From assembly GCA_016783555.1 (NCBI GenBank), contig JADHWH010000008.1, positions 1 through 43,399 of the forward strand: 43,399 bases of DNA, in the 5' to 3' direction. The translations under genes were made by a program, and so were the position numbers. The first letter of the stretch is position 1. Each line of letters starts with the position of its first letter. The notes under the pieces are model-generated. The model was not told the origin of the DNA and did no database searches. It saw nothing but the letters and a program-made list of their open reading frames with translations. Below are positions 8,422 to 16,449 of the stretch, one piece after another. The stretch comes from Candidatus Omnitrophota bacterium. GTDB lineage: Bacteria; Omnitrophota; Gorgyraeia; JABMRJ01.

Positions 8422-8649
8422 ATGAAGACAATATATCTTATTAAGGATCTGGCAATAAAGACTGGCTTATCAATCTATACTATAAAATATTACTTGAGGG
8501 TAGGCCTGGTAAGGGAGATCGGCAGGAGTCCGGATACTAATTTTAGATACTTTGATGAGACGACGGTAAAAAAGCTATTGTCGATTAGGGAATTGAGGAA
8601 AAAGAATAGATCGATAAACGAGATAAAGAAAGGTTTACCCGGCCATTAA
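8422..8649 (+). CDS. MerR-like helix-turn-helix mini-regulator
   Basis: A 75-residue protein made almost only of a MerR-type winged helix: IKDLAIKTGLSIYTIKYYLR (helix-turn-helix), 'GLVREIGR', then NFRYFDETTVKKLLSIRELR (wing and second helix pair). Normal MerR regulators add a long dimerisation helix and an effector domain; both are missing, so it cannot sense a metal or drug in the usual way. It precedes gspA by 3 bases and lies behind a promoter flanked by two matching dyads, so control of its own operon is the most likely role (inference). No clear SD sequence is seen before the ATG. Confidence 0.8.
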   Translation: MKTIYLIKDLAIKTGLSIYTIKYYLRVGLVREIGRSPDTNFRYFDETTVKKLLSIRELRKKNRSINEIKKGLPGH

Positions 8650-8652
8650 AAG

Positions 8653-9468
8653 ATGAGTTATTACGAGTCCTTAGGTCTGTCCAAAGAACCGTTTTCGACA
8701 AGTCCCGACCCTGATTTCTTCTATCGCTCTTCAGAACATAACACAGCCCTTCACAGATTAGAGATCGCCATAAGGCTTAGGCGGGGCCTGAGCCTTATCC
8801 TGGGTGATGTGGGGACCGGGAAGACTACCTTAAGCAGGGCCCTTTTACAGACCTTCGACGGCGAGGAAAACTTTATCTTTAAGCTTATATTAGACCCGAC
8901 GTATAAATCGGAGTTTCAGTTTCTCTCGAGCCTGACAAAGATGTTCGGCATTAAACCCAGTTTTAGATCGACACTCGACTATAAAGAAGCGATCGAGCAG
9001 TATCTCTATAATAAGGGAGTTGATGAGAATAAGACAATAGTCCTTTTAATAGATGAGGGCCAAAAGCTCAGCCATTCGTTTCTCGAAATATTGCGCACGC
9101 TTCTCAACTATGAGACCAATGAATATAAGCTGATCCAGCTTGTCGTATTGGCTCAGATGGAACTATTGCCGCGAATCAAAAGGATTAAAAATTTTTATGA
9201 CAGGGTTACTTTGAAATATATCATAAATCCTCTAGATGAATTAGAAACAAAGGAGATGATAAAGTTCAGGCTAAAGAAGGCCGGTTTGAATTCTGAGAAC
9301 GAGCTATTCACGCCCAGCGCATTGAAGCTTCTCTATGACCACACTTCAGGCTATCCCCGCAGGATTTCGGTTCTATCACACAATGCGCTTGAGCATATTG
9401 TCATGGAGGACAAGAAGATGGTTGATAAGACTATTGTAAAAAAGCTGATTGCCCAAGAGGTCGCGTAA
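8653..9468 (+). CDS. gspA: ExeA/GspA-type AAA ATPase
   Basis: A 271-residue AAA+ ATPase of the ExeA/GspA (COG3267) family. It opens with MSYYESLGLSKEPFSTSPDP and 'FFYRSSEHNTAL', the family signature, followed by Walker A GDVGTGKT at residues 51-58, Walker B VLLIDEGQ near 137-144, and 'GYPRRISVLSHNAL' near the end. In Aeromonas ExeA works with ExeB in transporting and assembling the secretin through peptidoglycan. Here the C-terminal peptidoglycan-binding domain and transmembrane helix of ExeA are absent, so only the cytoplasmic ATPase part is present. It is followed by an overlapping gspC-like gene and gspD, consistent with a secretin-assembly role. Confidence 0.85.
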   Translation: MSYYESLGLSKEPFSTSPDPDFFYRSSEHNTALHRLEIAIRLRRGLSLILGDVGTGKTTLSRALLQTFDGEENFIFKLILDPTYKSEFQFLSSLTKMFGIKPSFRSTLDYKEAIEQYLYNKGVDENKTIVLLIDEGQKLSHSFLEILRTLLNYETNEYKLIQLVVLAQMELLPRIKRIKNFYDRVTLKYIINPLDELETKEMIKFRLKKAGLNSENELFTPSALKLLYDHTSGYPRRISVLSHNALEHIVMEDKKMVDKTIVKKLIAQEVA

Positions 9469-10106
9469 TGACTAAAGATTCTTCACCTGAGGAAAAACTT
9501 TTAAACCTGATAAAAAAAAGAAAAAAAGAGAAGGCGCTTCCAAAAACAGATTATTTTCAGGCTGCCCTGCCGAAAAGTAGAGAGACCGCTAGCCAGCGTA
9601 AAGAGGATATCTCCAGCATGCAATTTCTAAAGATCGGCAGCGCGGTTACATTGGAAAATATCAGGCGGTTAAATACAATCCTTTTCGCAGTCTTAATAAT
9701 GATGTTGTTATATTTTATAGTGGAATTATTCCTCATCCCTAACGAAAAGATTCCTGCCATAGAAGAGGGAGCCTCCAGGAGGGCGCTTGGGGTCGTTAGA
9801 GATGGTGAACCGAAACCATATTCTTATTATTCAAAAAACATCAATAAAGAGATCTTCAGGCCTCTCGTAAAAGAGGAAAGAAGAAATGCTGAACCTAAAG
9901 TCCCTCTCGAGGAACTTATGAATAATTTATCTTTGCTGGGCATCATCTCGGGAGAACAGCCACAGGCTATAATAGAAGATAAAAAAGTGAAAAAAACATT
10001 TTTTTTAAGAGAAGGACAATCGGCCAGCGGGATATTTTTAAAAAAGATCCATGACGGAACAGTGACCATTGTGTATAAAGGAGAGGAATTTATATTAACT
10101 ATGTAG
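9468..10106 (+). CDS. gspC: GspC/GspB-like bitopic protein
   Basis: A 212-residue protein with a charged cytoplasmic tail (about residues 1-65), one membrane helix near 70-90 (LNTILFAVLIMMLLYFIVELFL), and a small periplasmic domain at about 150-212 (LSLLGIISGEQPQAIIEDKK, then FFLREGQ and VTIVYKGEEFIL). That last part matches the homology-region fold of GspC, which touches secretin domain N0. There is no PDZ or coiled-coil domain after it. The gene overlaps gspA (TAATG) and is 19 bases before gspD. The name GspB is an alternative since gspA is the neighbour; membrane topology is clear, the subtype less so. Confidence 0.7.
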   Translation: MTKDSSPEEKLLNLIKKRKKEKALPKTDYFQAALPKSRETASQRKEDISSMQFLKIGSAVTLENIRRLNTILFAVLIMMLLYFIVELFLIPNEKIPAIEEGASRRALGVVRDGEPKPYSYYSKNINKEIFRPLVKEERRNAEPKVPLEELMNNLSLLGIISGEQPQAIIEDKKVKKTFFLREGQSASGIFLKKIHDGTVTIVYKGEEFILTM

Positions 10107-10125
10107 TCATAGGTGGAGGTATTCT

Positions 10126-12111
10126 ATGAAGAGGATTATAAATATAACGACACTATTAATCTTTATGCTGTGTCAGATTGCTGTGCCGCCAAACCAGGCT
10201 TACGCGGAGACTCCGGAGGAAAAAGCCGGCACGATTTCGCTCGATTTTAAGGGCATGGATGTAGTGGATGTATTAAAGCTTATTGCGCAGCGGGGCAATC
10301 TAAATATAGCGATAAGCAGACATGTCCGCGGAAAGGTCACTATGTTTTTAAAAGACGTCGATATTCACGACGCGTTTGAGATAATACTGGTATCAAACGA
10401 CCTCGCTTATGAAAAGAGCGGTAATATACTCAATGTCATGACTGGGAAGGAGTATGAAAAGATTTACGGACAGAGTTTTCGCGACAAGAGAGTTATAGAG
10501 ATATTTGAGCTCAAATACGCGAACTCAGCCGATATCAGCAAGGCGATTGCGCTGATAAAGACCAAGATCGGCAAGGTAATAATTGACGAAAGCACAAATA
10601 CTATCGTGATCATGGATTCACCGCAGATGATAGCCGATGCCAAGGAGATAATCCTGTCGTTAGATAAGCCTATTGAGACCAGGGTATTCACGCTCAATTA
10701 CGCAAAGGCCGAAGAGGTAAAGGCTAAAATCGAAGAGAAACTTACCAAAAATGTAGGATTTGTTCAGGTGGATGAGAGGACAAACAAGATTATAATAACC
10801 GATCTCGCAAGCAAGATGGCAGAGGCGGAGAGGCTTATAAACGAGCTTGATGAAAGGACAAGAGAGGTCCTGATTGAGGCAAAGATCCTTGAGGTAACAT
10901 TAAATGATGAGTTTAAATGGGGCATAAACTGGGAAAGGATCCTCAGGGCTCTTTCTAAAACAGCCAACTTAGCGACCGGCGCGAATCTCCTGGACACCTT
11001 CTCAGGCGAGATCTTGCCCGCAGAGGGAGGCAGCGTTATCGGCGGCGCCATGGAAATAGGAACGTTAAGCGGCCATAAATATCATGCATTGATGCAGATT
11101 TTAGAAACCGTCGGCAAGACAGAGGTCTTATCCAGCCCCCGGATAGTCGTAATAAATAACGAAGAAGCGTCTATTCTCGTGGGGACCAATCAGCCATATG
11201 CGACAACCGGCACTACGGTAAGCGGCGACACCTCCCAGACTACTCAGCAGGTCACATACGTCGATTTAGGCATTAAATTGCATGTTACTCCGACAATAAA
11301 TAAGGACGGCTATATTACCATGAAGATCAAGCCGGAAGTAAGCTCAAAGACGGGCGACATAGATATTATCAGCGAGGAGGGGACTACCACAAGGACTACC
11401 CAGATCCCCATTATACAAACATCAGAGGCTGAGACCACTGTTATGGTGAAAGACGGCAATACTATAGTCTTGGCGGGGCTTATAGAAAAGAGAGAGGTGG
11501 AGGAGGAGAGCAGGATTCCCATACTTGCAGACTTACCTCTTATAGGTTTTGCGTTTAAGAGTATACAGCGCGGTTCGGATGATGATCCCGAAAGAAAGGA
11601 ACTCGTTATATTCTTAACCCCCCATATAATAAGCGGCGACACCATGTCTCCGGAGGTAAACGAATATTTAACTACCACTGAAGTCGGCAAGGCAGAGCGC
11701 GTGCAGCCCCCGGCCAAAAAGAGGATGCGCACGCACTTTGCTCTTTTTGGGCCGAAGGAGGAACCCTTGGAAGAGAGAGTAACAAAAGTAGCTGCCCGTC
11801 CGTCGAGAGAGAAGGCCGTAGACACAAAAAAGATGTCGCGTGAGAGATATTATAAGTTTATAAGATACAAAGTACTTAAGACCGCAAGGGAGAATTACCC
11901 GAGAAGCGGAATAAGCGGCGATGTATACATAAGTTTTAATGTGGATTCAGATGGCAACCTCGTAGGCAGTCCCAAGATAATGGCTGCGGCCGATAACTCT
12001 TTGAAGTCATTGGCGATAAAGAGCGTAAAAGACGCGTCTCCATTTCCCGCGTTTCCAAAAGCCATAAGCGGGCCGGTCGAAACCTTCAGCATCGTCATCT
12101 CGTATAAATAG
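10126..12111 (+). CDS. gspD: Secretin GspD with an extra C-terminal TonB-like domain
   Basis: Outer-membrane channel of the secretion system, 661 residues. A signal peptide ends at AYA (residue 27). Next come an N0 domain (about 36-110), N1/N2-type repeats (about 120-240), and the secretin barrel region (about 245-505) with VLIEAKILEV, TEVLSSPRIVVINNEEASI, VTYVDLGIKLHVTPTI and IPILADLPLIGFAF. After a linker of about 60 residues, residues 575-661 are a complete TonB C-terminal-type domain: GDVYISFNVDSDGNLVGSPK, a serial 'SLKSLAIKSVKDASPFPAFP', and a final strand FSIVISY. No S-domain for a pilotin is seen. GGAGG at 10115-10119 gives a good start. The fusion has no frameshift and the DNA is continuous with its neighbours. 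Confidence 0.93.
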   Translation: MKRIINITTLLIFMLCQIAVPPNQAYAETPEEKAGTISLDFKGMDVVDVLKLIAQRGNLNIAISRHVRGKVTMFLKDVDIHDAFEIILVSNDLAYEKSGNILNVMTGKEYEKIYGQSFRDKRVIEIFELKYANSADISKAIALIKTKIGKVIIDESTNTIVIMDSPQMIADAKEIILSLDKPIETRVFTLNYAKAEEVKAKIEEKLTKNVGFVQVDERTNKIIITDLASKMAEAERLINELDERTREVLIEAKILEVTLNDEFKWGINWERILRALSKTANLATGANLLDTFSGEILPAEGGSVIGGAMEIGTLSGHKYHALMQILETVGKTEVLSSPRIVVINNEEASILVGTNQPYATTGTTVSGDTSQTTQQVTYVDLGIKLHVTPTINKDGYITMKIKPEVSSKTGDIDIISEEGTTTRTTQIPIIQTSEAETTVMVKDGNTIVLAGLIEKREVEEESRIPILADLPLIGFAFKSIQRGSDDDPERKELVIFLTPHIISGDTMSPEVNEYLTTTEVGKAERVQPPAKKRMRTHFALFGPKEEPLEERVTKVAARPSREKAVDTKKMSRERYYKFIRYKVLKTARENYPRSGISGDVYISFNVDSDGNLVGSPKIMAAADNSLKSLAIKSVKDASPFPAFPKAISGPVETFSIVISYK

Positions 12112-12176
12112 AAAATAGGGAGAGGTCCATTTTTCCTGAGAAAGAGAGATAAAAAATGGACCTCTCCCTATTTTTT
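12112..12176 (+). terminator. Long-stem terminator between the secretion and carbon-fixation clusters
   Basis: A perfect 23-bp stem (12112-12134 with 12152-12174) around a 17-nt loop, ending in six T residues. It begins with the base after the gspD stop. The stem is far longer than needed for termination and is A/T-ended on both sides, so a transcript from either strand would also terminate; it may be a domesticated palindromic repeat. Confidence 0.75.
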
Positions 12177-12179
12177 CAT

Positions 12180-12208
12180 TTGACATTGTATTATAATTTT
12201 ATTATAAT
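12180..12208 (+). promoter_or_regulatory. Perfect-consensus sigma-70 promoter for the Wood-Ljungdahl operon
   Basis: TTGACA at 12180-12185 and TATAAT at 12203-12208 with a 17-base spacer: every base matches the consensus. It follows the terminator and is 52 bases before fhs, which has TAGGAG at 12248-12253. No operator dyad overlaps it, so strong constitutive transcription is predicted. Confidence 0.8.
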
Positions 12209-12260
12209 AACTTCCTTAATACATTTATAGAGTTTTAATATAACCTTTAGGAGCATTTAT

Positions 12261-13955
12261 ATGTTAAGCGATTTGGAGATAGCCCAAAAGGCTAAACCAA
12301 AGCCCATAACTGATATTGCAAAGAGTATCAGCATTAAAGACAATGAGATTGAACAGTACGGCAAATATAAAGCGAAGTTATCACTCAGCGTCATAAAGAG
12401 ACTTAAGAGTAAGCCCAGTGGTAAGTATATAGACGTTACCGCAGTAACACCTACGCCGTTAGGCGAGGGTAAGACCGTAACTACCATCGGCCTTTCGATG
12501 GCCCTCAATAAATTCGCGGGCAGGACCATTGTCTGCATCAGGCAGCCTTCCCTGGGGCCTGTCTTCGGCATAAAAGGCGGGGCGGCCGGCGGTGGCTATT
12601 CTCAAGTAATCCCCATGGAAGATTTTAATCTTCACCTTACAGGCGATGTCCATGCGGTAGGCGTCGCCCATAACCTTTGCGCGGCATTCCTGGACAACGC
12701 TATATTTAAGGGTAATAAGCTTGACATTGATCCGTCAAACGTAATGTGGAGAAGGGTCGTCGACGTAAGCGACCGCTATCTACGCAATATTACTATAGGC
12801 CAAGGGTCAAAGCAAGACGGCATCCCAAGAAAGAGCGGATTCGATATTACCGTAGCAAGTGAGGTAATGGCGATACTGGCGCTTACCGACAGCCTTAAAG
12901 ACATGCGTAAAAGGATCGGCAGTATAGTGGTCGCCTATACCCGAAAAGGTAAACCCGTAACCGCCGAAGACCTTAAAGTTGCAGGCGCGATGGCGGTCTT
13001 ATTAAAAGACGCCCTTAAGCCGAATCTGTTACAGACGCTGGATAACACCCCTGCGTTTGTCCATGCAGGGCCTTTTGCCAATATTGCTCATGGTAACAGC
13101 TCCATAATCGCGGACAAGATTGCCTTGAAACTCGCTGATTACGTAGTTACCGAAAGCGGCTTCGGCGCGGACTGCGGCGCGGAGAAGTTCTTTGATATTA
13201 AGTGCCGTGTAAGCAGGCTTAAGCCCGACGCCGTAGTTATGGTCTGTACGATACGGGCGTTAAAGATGCACAGCGGGAGATTTAATGTTGTTGCCGGAAA
13301 GCCTCTGGATAAAGGGCTCACAAATGAGAATATAGATGCGGTAAAAGACGGCTCATCAAATCTAAAAAGACATATTGAAAACATGAGACTCTTTGGCGTC
13401 CCGGTGGTTGTGGCTGTCAATAGATTCAGCCGGGATACAGACCGAGAGATCGAGGCAGTGAAAAAAATAGCCAGAGACTGCGGCGCATTCGACGCTGTGG
13501 TGTCAGAAGTCTGGGAGAAAGGCTCACTTGGCGGGAAACAATTGGCAAATGCAGTTATGAAGGCGGTCGAGACAAAAAACAAATTTGCGTTTTTATACCC
13601 ACTTGAGATGCCGATAAAGGATAAGATTAAGACGATAGCAACTAAAATCTACGGGGCAAAAGATGTTTTTTATACAGATGAGGCGGAAAAAAAGATCGAA
13701 TTATATAAAAACGCGGGATATACAAAACTGCCCATCTGTATGGCAAAGACGCATCTATCGCTGTCGCACGACCCCAAACTTAAGGGCGCCCCGACCGGAT
13801 TTACACTGCCGATAACCGATATACGCGCGTCTGTCGGCGCGGGATTTCTATATCCTTTATGCGGAGAGATGAGGACCATGCCGGGACTACCGTCTGTTCC
13901 GGCGGGAACGAAGGTCGATATTGACGCAGACGGAAAGATAAGAGGCCTTTTTTAA
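12261..13955 (+). CDS. fhs: Formate--tetrahydrofolate ligase
   Basis: ATP-dependent formyl-THF synthetase, first step of the methyl branch after formate. Length 564 residues is the family norm. Family signatures are clear: the P-loop TPTPLGEGKT ending at K71-T72, GPVFGIKGGAAGGGYSQVIP, HLTGDVHAVGVAHNLCAAF, FVHAGPFANIAHGNSSI, and TESGFGADCGAEKF. It opens a run in pathway order: fhs, fchA, folD, metF. A consensus promoter and an SD sequence precede it. No formate dehydrogenase is in the window, so the source of formate is not shown. Confidence 0.98.
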   Translation: MLSDLEIAQKAKPKPITDIAKSISIKDNEIEQYGKYKAKLSLSVIKRLKSKPSGKYIDVTAVTPTPLGEGKTVTTIGLSMALNKFAGRTIVCIRQPSLGPVFGIKGGAAGGGYSQVIPMEDFNLHLTGDVHAVGVAHNLCAAFLDNAIFKGNKLDIDPSNVMWRRVVDVSDRYLRNITIGQGSKQDGIPRKSGFDITVASEVMAILALTDSLKDMRKRIGSIVVAYTRKGKPVTAEDLKVAGAMAVLLKDALKPNLLQTLDNTPAFVHAGPFANIAHGNSSIIADKIALKLADYVVTESGFGADCGAEKFFDIKCRVSRLKPDAVVMVCTIRALKMHSGRFNVVAGKPLDKGLTNENIDAVKDGSSNLKRHIENMRLFGVPVVVAVNRFSRDTDREIEAVKKIARDCGAFDAVVSEVWEKGSLGGKQLANAVMKAVETKNKFAFLYPLEMPIKDKIKTIATKIYGAKDVFYTDEAEKKIELYKNAGYTKLPICMAKTHLSLSHDPKLKGAPTGFTLPITDIRASVGAGFLYPLCGEMRTMPGLPSVPAGTKVDIDADGKIRGLF

Positions 13956-13959
13956 AAGC

Positions 13960-14559
13960 ATGATATATGCCCGTGATACCATAAAAAGATATCTGGATGA
14001 CCTTGCGGCAAAGAAGGCCGCACCGGGAGGCGGAAGCGCCGCAGCGCTTGAGGCGGCTACCGGATGCGCGCTTATCTCTATGGTATTGAATTTTACGATT
14101 TCCAATAAACGATACGCCGCCGTCAAAGAGAAGGCAGAATCGGGTTTAAAGAGATCCGAAGAATTGCGCAAAGGTCTTTTAAGGCTCATTGATGAAGACG
14201 TAAAGGCATACGGCAGCCTATCCAAAGGCTTTAAAAACCATTCGCCCGGACTCAAGCGGCTTTATAAAGATGCCTGCAACGTCCCCTATGATATATGCAG
14301 ACTCACAAACGAAGGTATGGACCTGTGCGGAGAACTCGTTTCATTCGGCAACAAGAATCTTATCACCGATACAGCCATTGCGGCGCTAATGCTTGAAAGC
14401 GCCTTTTTCGGAGCAAGGCTCAACGTATATATTAATCTCAAGTACATAAACGATAAGGGCTATGTCAGCAAATTACATAAGGTTCTTTCAATCCTAGGAA
14501 GATCGATGTCAAAGAATAAGAATGAGGTATTGCGTAAAACCAAAAAAGCAATCATTTAG
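13960..14559 (+). CDS. fchA: Methenyl-THF cyclohydrolase (FchA, cyclodeaminase family)
   Basis: A 199-residue protein of the formiminotransferase-cyclodeaminase fold. The family motif 'AKKAAPGGGSAAAL' is at residues 17-30, followed by the helical bundle pattern CALISMVLNFTISNKRY and 'LIDEDVKAYGSL'. In acetogens such as Moorella and Clostridium FchA-type proteins interconvert formyl-THF and methenyl-THF. It lies 4 bases after fhs and before folD. Its presence next to a FolD that lacks the cyclohydrolase lysine suggests it does the cyclohydrolase step alone here. Confidence 0.88.
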   Translation: MIYARDTIKRYLDDLAAKKAAPGGGSAAALEAATGCALISMVLNFTISNKRYAAVKEKAESGLKRSEELRKGLLRLIDEDVKAYGSLSKGFKNHSPGLKRLYKDACNVPYDICRLTNEGMDLCGELVSFGNKNLITDTAIAALMLESAFFGARLNVYINLKYINDKGYVSKLHKVLSILGRSMSKNKNEVLRKTKKAII

Positions 14560-14565
14560 GCCTCA

Positions 14566-14585
14566 CTCGCAATGACAAGAAGGAG
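14566..14585 (+). repeat. Repeat remnant ending in the folD ribosome-binding site
   Basis: The 31-base fchA-folD gap contains CTCGCAATGACA (14566-14577), which resembles one edge of the widespread intergenic repeat whose other strand reads TGTCATTGCGAG, followed at once by AAGGAG (14580-14585), the SD of folD. The match to the repeat family is from memory and short. Confidence 0.35.
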
Positions 14586-14590
14586 CAAAA

Positions 14591-15454
14591 ATGGCAGCAG
14601 CATTACTTGAAGGAAAGAAAATAGCGGCAGAGATAAGAGAAGACCTCAAGGCGCGTATCGAAGATTTTAGAAATAGATCGGGCGCCGTGCCTTCTCTTGC
14701 AACAATCCAGGTGGGGGAGAATCCCGCCGCCGCAGTCTATTTAAGAGCACAACAAAAGACTGCCGAAAAATTGGGTATAAATTTTAAACTCCACAAACTT
14801 GATGAAAAGACCAACGAAAGAGAGCTTATCGATTATATCGATAGGTTAAATAAGGAGAGAGATACAAACGGTATTTTGATCCAGATGCCTTTGCCCTCCG
14901 GAATAAATGCGAAAGAGATACCTAATTTCATAGATCCCGCGAAGGATGTTGAAGGCATGCATCCCGAGAATCTCGGCAAAGTCCTTTCTGGAAAATTTGA
15001 AATCGCGCCCTGCACGGCAATGGCCGCCTTTGAACTGATAAAGTCCACGGGAATTAAGCTTTACGGGAAAGAAGCGGTGATTGTGGGGCACAGCGAGATT
15101 GTCGGAAAGCCCGTAACCCTTTTATTGCTGAATGAATTCGTAACCGTCACAACCTGCCATATCGGAACAGGCGAAAGGGGAACGCTGCCCGATCACGTTA
15201 AGCGCGCAGAGATATTAGTCGTTGCCGTGGGGAAGGCGGGCTTGGTAAAAGGCGAATGGATCAAGGAAGGTGCGGTCGTCATAGATGTTGGCATAAATAG
15301 AGTCGGCGATAAGCTTGTAGGCGATGTGGAATTTGAGGGCGCCGAAGAGAGGGCAGCCTATATAACGCCGGTACCGGGCGGGGTAGGTCCCCTTACCGTA
15401 ACGATCTTAATGAAGAACGTGGTAGAGGCGTTCAGGGCCCAAAAAGGAATATAA
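14591..15454 (+). CDS. folD: Methylene-THF dehydrogenase FolD, probably lacking cyclohydrolase activity
   Basis: A 287-residue FolD-family protein oxidising or reducing methylene-THF. It aligns without gaps to E. coli FolD around the active site: Tyr50 is present, Gln98 is present in GILIQMPLP, the Rossmann motif is GHSEIVGKPV, and the C-terminal signature TPVPGGVGPLTVTIL is intact. The catalytic lysine of the cyclohydrolase reaction (Lys54 in E. coli, Lys56 in human enzyme) is Gln54 here (YLRAQQK), and Asp121 is Glu121 (KDVEGMHP). The dehydrogenase fold is otherwise complete. Together with fchA just upstream this points to division of labour: FchA as cyclohydrolase, FolD as dehydrogenase. 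AAGGAG lies 5 bases before the ATG. Confidence 0.93.
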   Translation: MAAALLEGKKIAAEIREDLKARIEDFRNRSGAVPSLATIQVGENPAAAVYLRAQQKTAEKLGINFKLHKLDEKTNERELIDYIDRLNKERDTNGILIQMPLPSGINAKEIPNFIDPAKDVEGMHPENLGKVLSGKFEIAPCTAMAAFELIKSTGIKLYGKEAVIVGHSEIVGKPVTLLLLNEFVTVTTCHIGTGERGTLPDHVKRAEILVVAVGKAGLVKGEWIKEGAVVIDVGINRVGDKLVGDVEFEGAEERAAYITPVPGGVGPLTVTILMKNVVEAFRAQKGI

Positions 15455-15455
15455 G

Positions 15456-16322
15456 ATGAAACTCAGAGAGAAATTAAATTCAGGTAAATTTATAATAACG
15501 AGCGAAATCGGCCCTCCTAAGGGGACCGAGATAAAAGAGGTTTTGGAAGACGCGGAACTCATAAAAGGCAGGGTCGATGCCGTAAATGTGACCGACCTTC
15601 AAAGTTCCGTAATGAGACTGGGTTCGCTTGCCGTCTGCCGGCTTCTGAAGGAACGGGGCATAGAGCCCGTATACCAACTCACATGCCGCGACAGAAACAG
15701 GCTTGCGCTGCAATCGGATCTATTATCTGCGTATGTCCTTGGCATAGAAAACACGCTTTTACTGACCGGTGATTATACGACACTGGGGGACCATCCTCAG
15801 GCAAAACCCGTCTTCGATCTAGGCTCGATTCAGTTGATACGGACAGCCAAGACGCTCATGGGGGGGAAAGACATCGCCGGCAATGACCTAAAGGGTAGAC
15901 CCGATTTCTGCATAGGCGCAGTAGTGAACCCCGGCGCAGACCCGATTGAGCCGGAGATAATGAAGATGGAGAAGAAGATAGAGGCGGGGGCGGAATTTTT
16001 TCAGACGCAGGCGGTATATGACGTTGAGCAATTCAAGAAATTCTCAAGCCTTACTAAACATTTGAATACCGTGATCCAGGTAGGGATAGTGCTCTTAAAA
16101 TCCGCCGGTATGGCAAAATACATGAACAAGAATGTCTCGGGCGTTTTTGTCCCCGATAATCTAATAAAGGAGATGGAAGGGGCAGAGTCCAAATCGGAAA
16201 AATCAATAGAGATTGCCGCCAGGCTGATAAAGGAATTAAAACCCCTGTGCCGCGGTGTCCATATTATGCCTATAGGCTGGGACAAAAAAGTACCGCAGGT
16301 CCTGGATGCGGCTGAACTTTAA
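15456..16322 (+). CDS. metF: Methylene-THF reductase (MetF)
   Basis: A 288-residue flavoprotein of the MTHFR family that reduces methylene-THF to methyl-THF, last step of the methyl branch. Visible features: N-terminal catalytic Glu in FIITSEIGPPKG (residues about 13-24), a TIM-barrel pattern, LLLTGDY with the FAD-contacting Asp, 'FFQTQAVYD' and 'GVFVPDNLIKEM'. It starts one base after folD. No metV (the zinc/Fe-S partner found beside metF in many acetogens) is present; the next gene is cooS. Electron donor is therefore unclear: NAD(P)H directly, or another partner elsewhere. Confidence 0.93.
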   Translation: MKLREKLNSGKFIITSEIGPPKGTEIKEVLEDAELIKGRVDAVNVTDLQSSVMRLGSLAVCRLLKERGIEPVYQLTCRDRNRLALQSDLLSAYVLGIENTLLLTGDYTTLGDHPQAKPVFDLGSIQLIRTAKTLMGGKDIAGNDLKGRPDFCIGAVVNPGADPIEPEIMKMEKKIEAGAEFFQTQAVYDVEQFKKFSSLTKHLNTVIQVGIVLLKSAGMAKYMNKNVSGVFVPDNLIKEMEGAESKSEKSIEIAARLIKELKPLCRGVHIMPIGWDKKVPQVLDAAEL

Positions 16323-16330
16323 AATTTAAC

Positions 16331-16449
16331 GTTCTACTTCGCCCATAAAAGAATTTCATAGAAGTCTTGGGCTTCGTAGAACATTCTGCTTCGCCAAAAA
16401 TTCTGCGAAGCCAAGCTTCTTTGAACTTCTTAAGCTCGGCGAAGCAGAA
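16331..16449 (+). repeat. Two consecutive hairpins between metF and cooS
   Basis: Hairpin one: GTTCTAC (16331-16337) pairs with GTAGAAC (16376-16382), then after three mismatches GCCCA (16341-16345) pairs with TGGGC (16368-16372). Hairpin two: a perfect 12-bp stem TTCTGCTTCGCC (16384-16395) with GGCGAAGCAGAA (16438-16449), with a small GAAGC/GCTTC stem inside. AGGAGG, the SD of cooS, begins at 16450, directly after the last stem base. No T-run follows, so this is not a standard terminator; it could slow degradation or tune cooS translation. Confidence 0.6.

Noticed and set aside
12209-12260. Riboswitch in the fhs leader
   Set aside because: The leader is only about 45 bases after the predicted start point and shows no structure.
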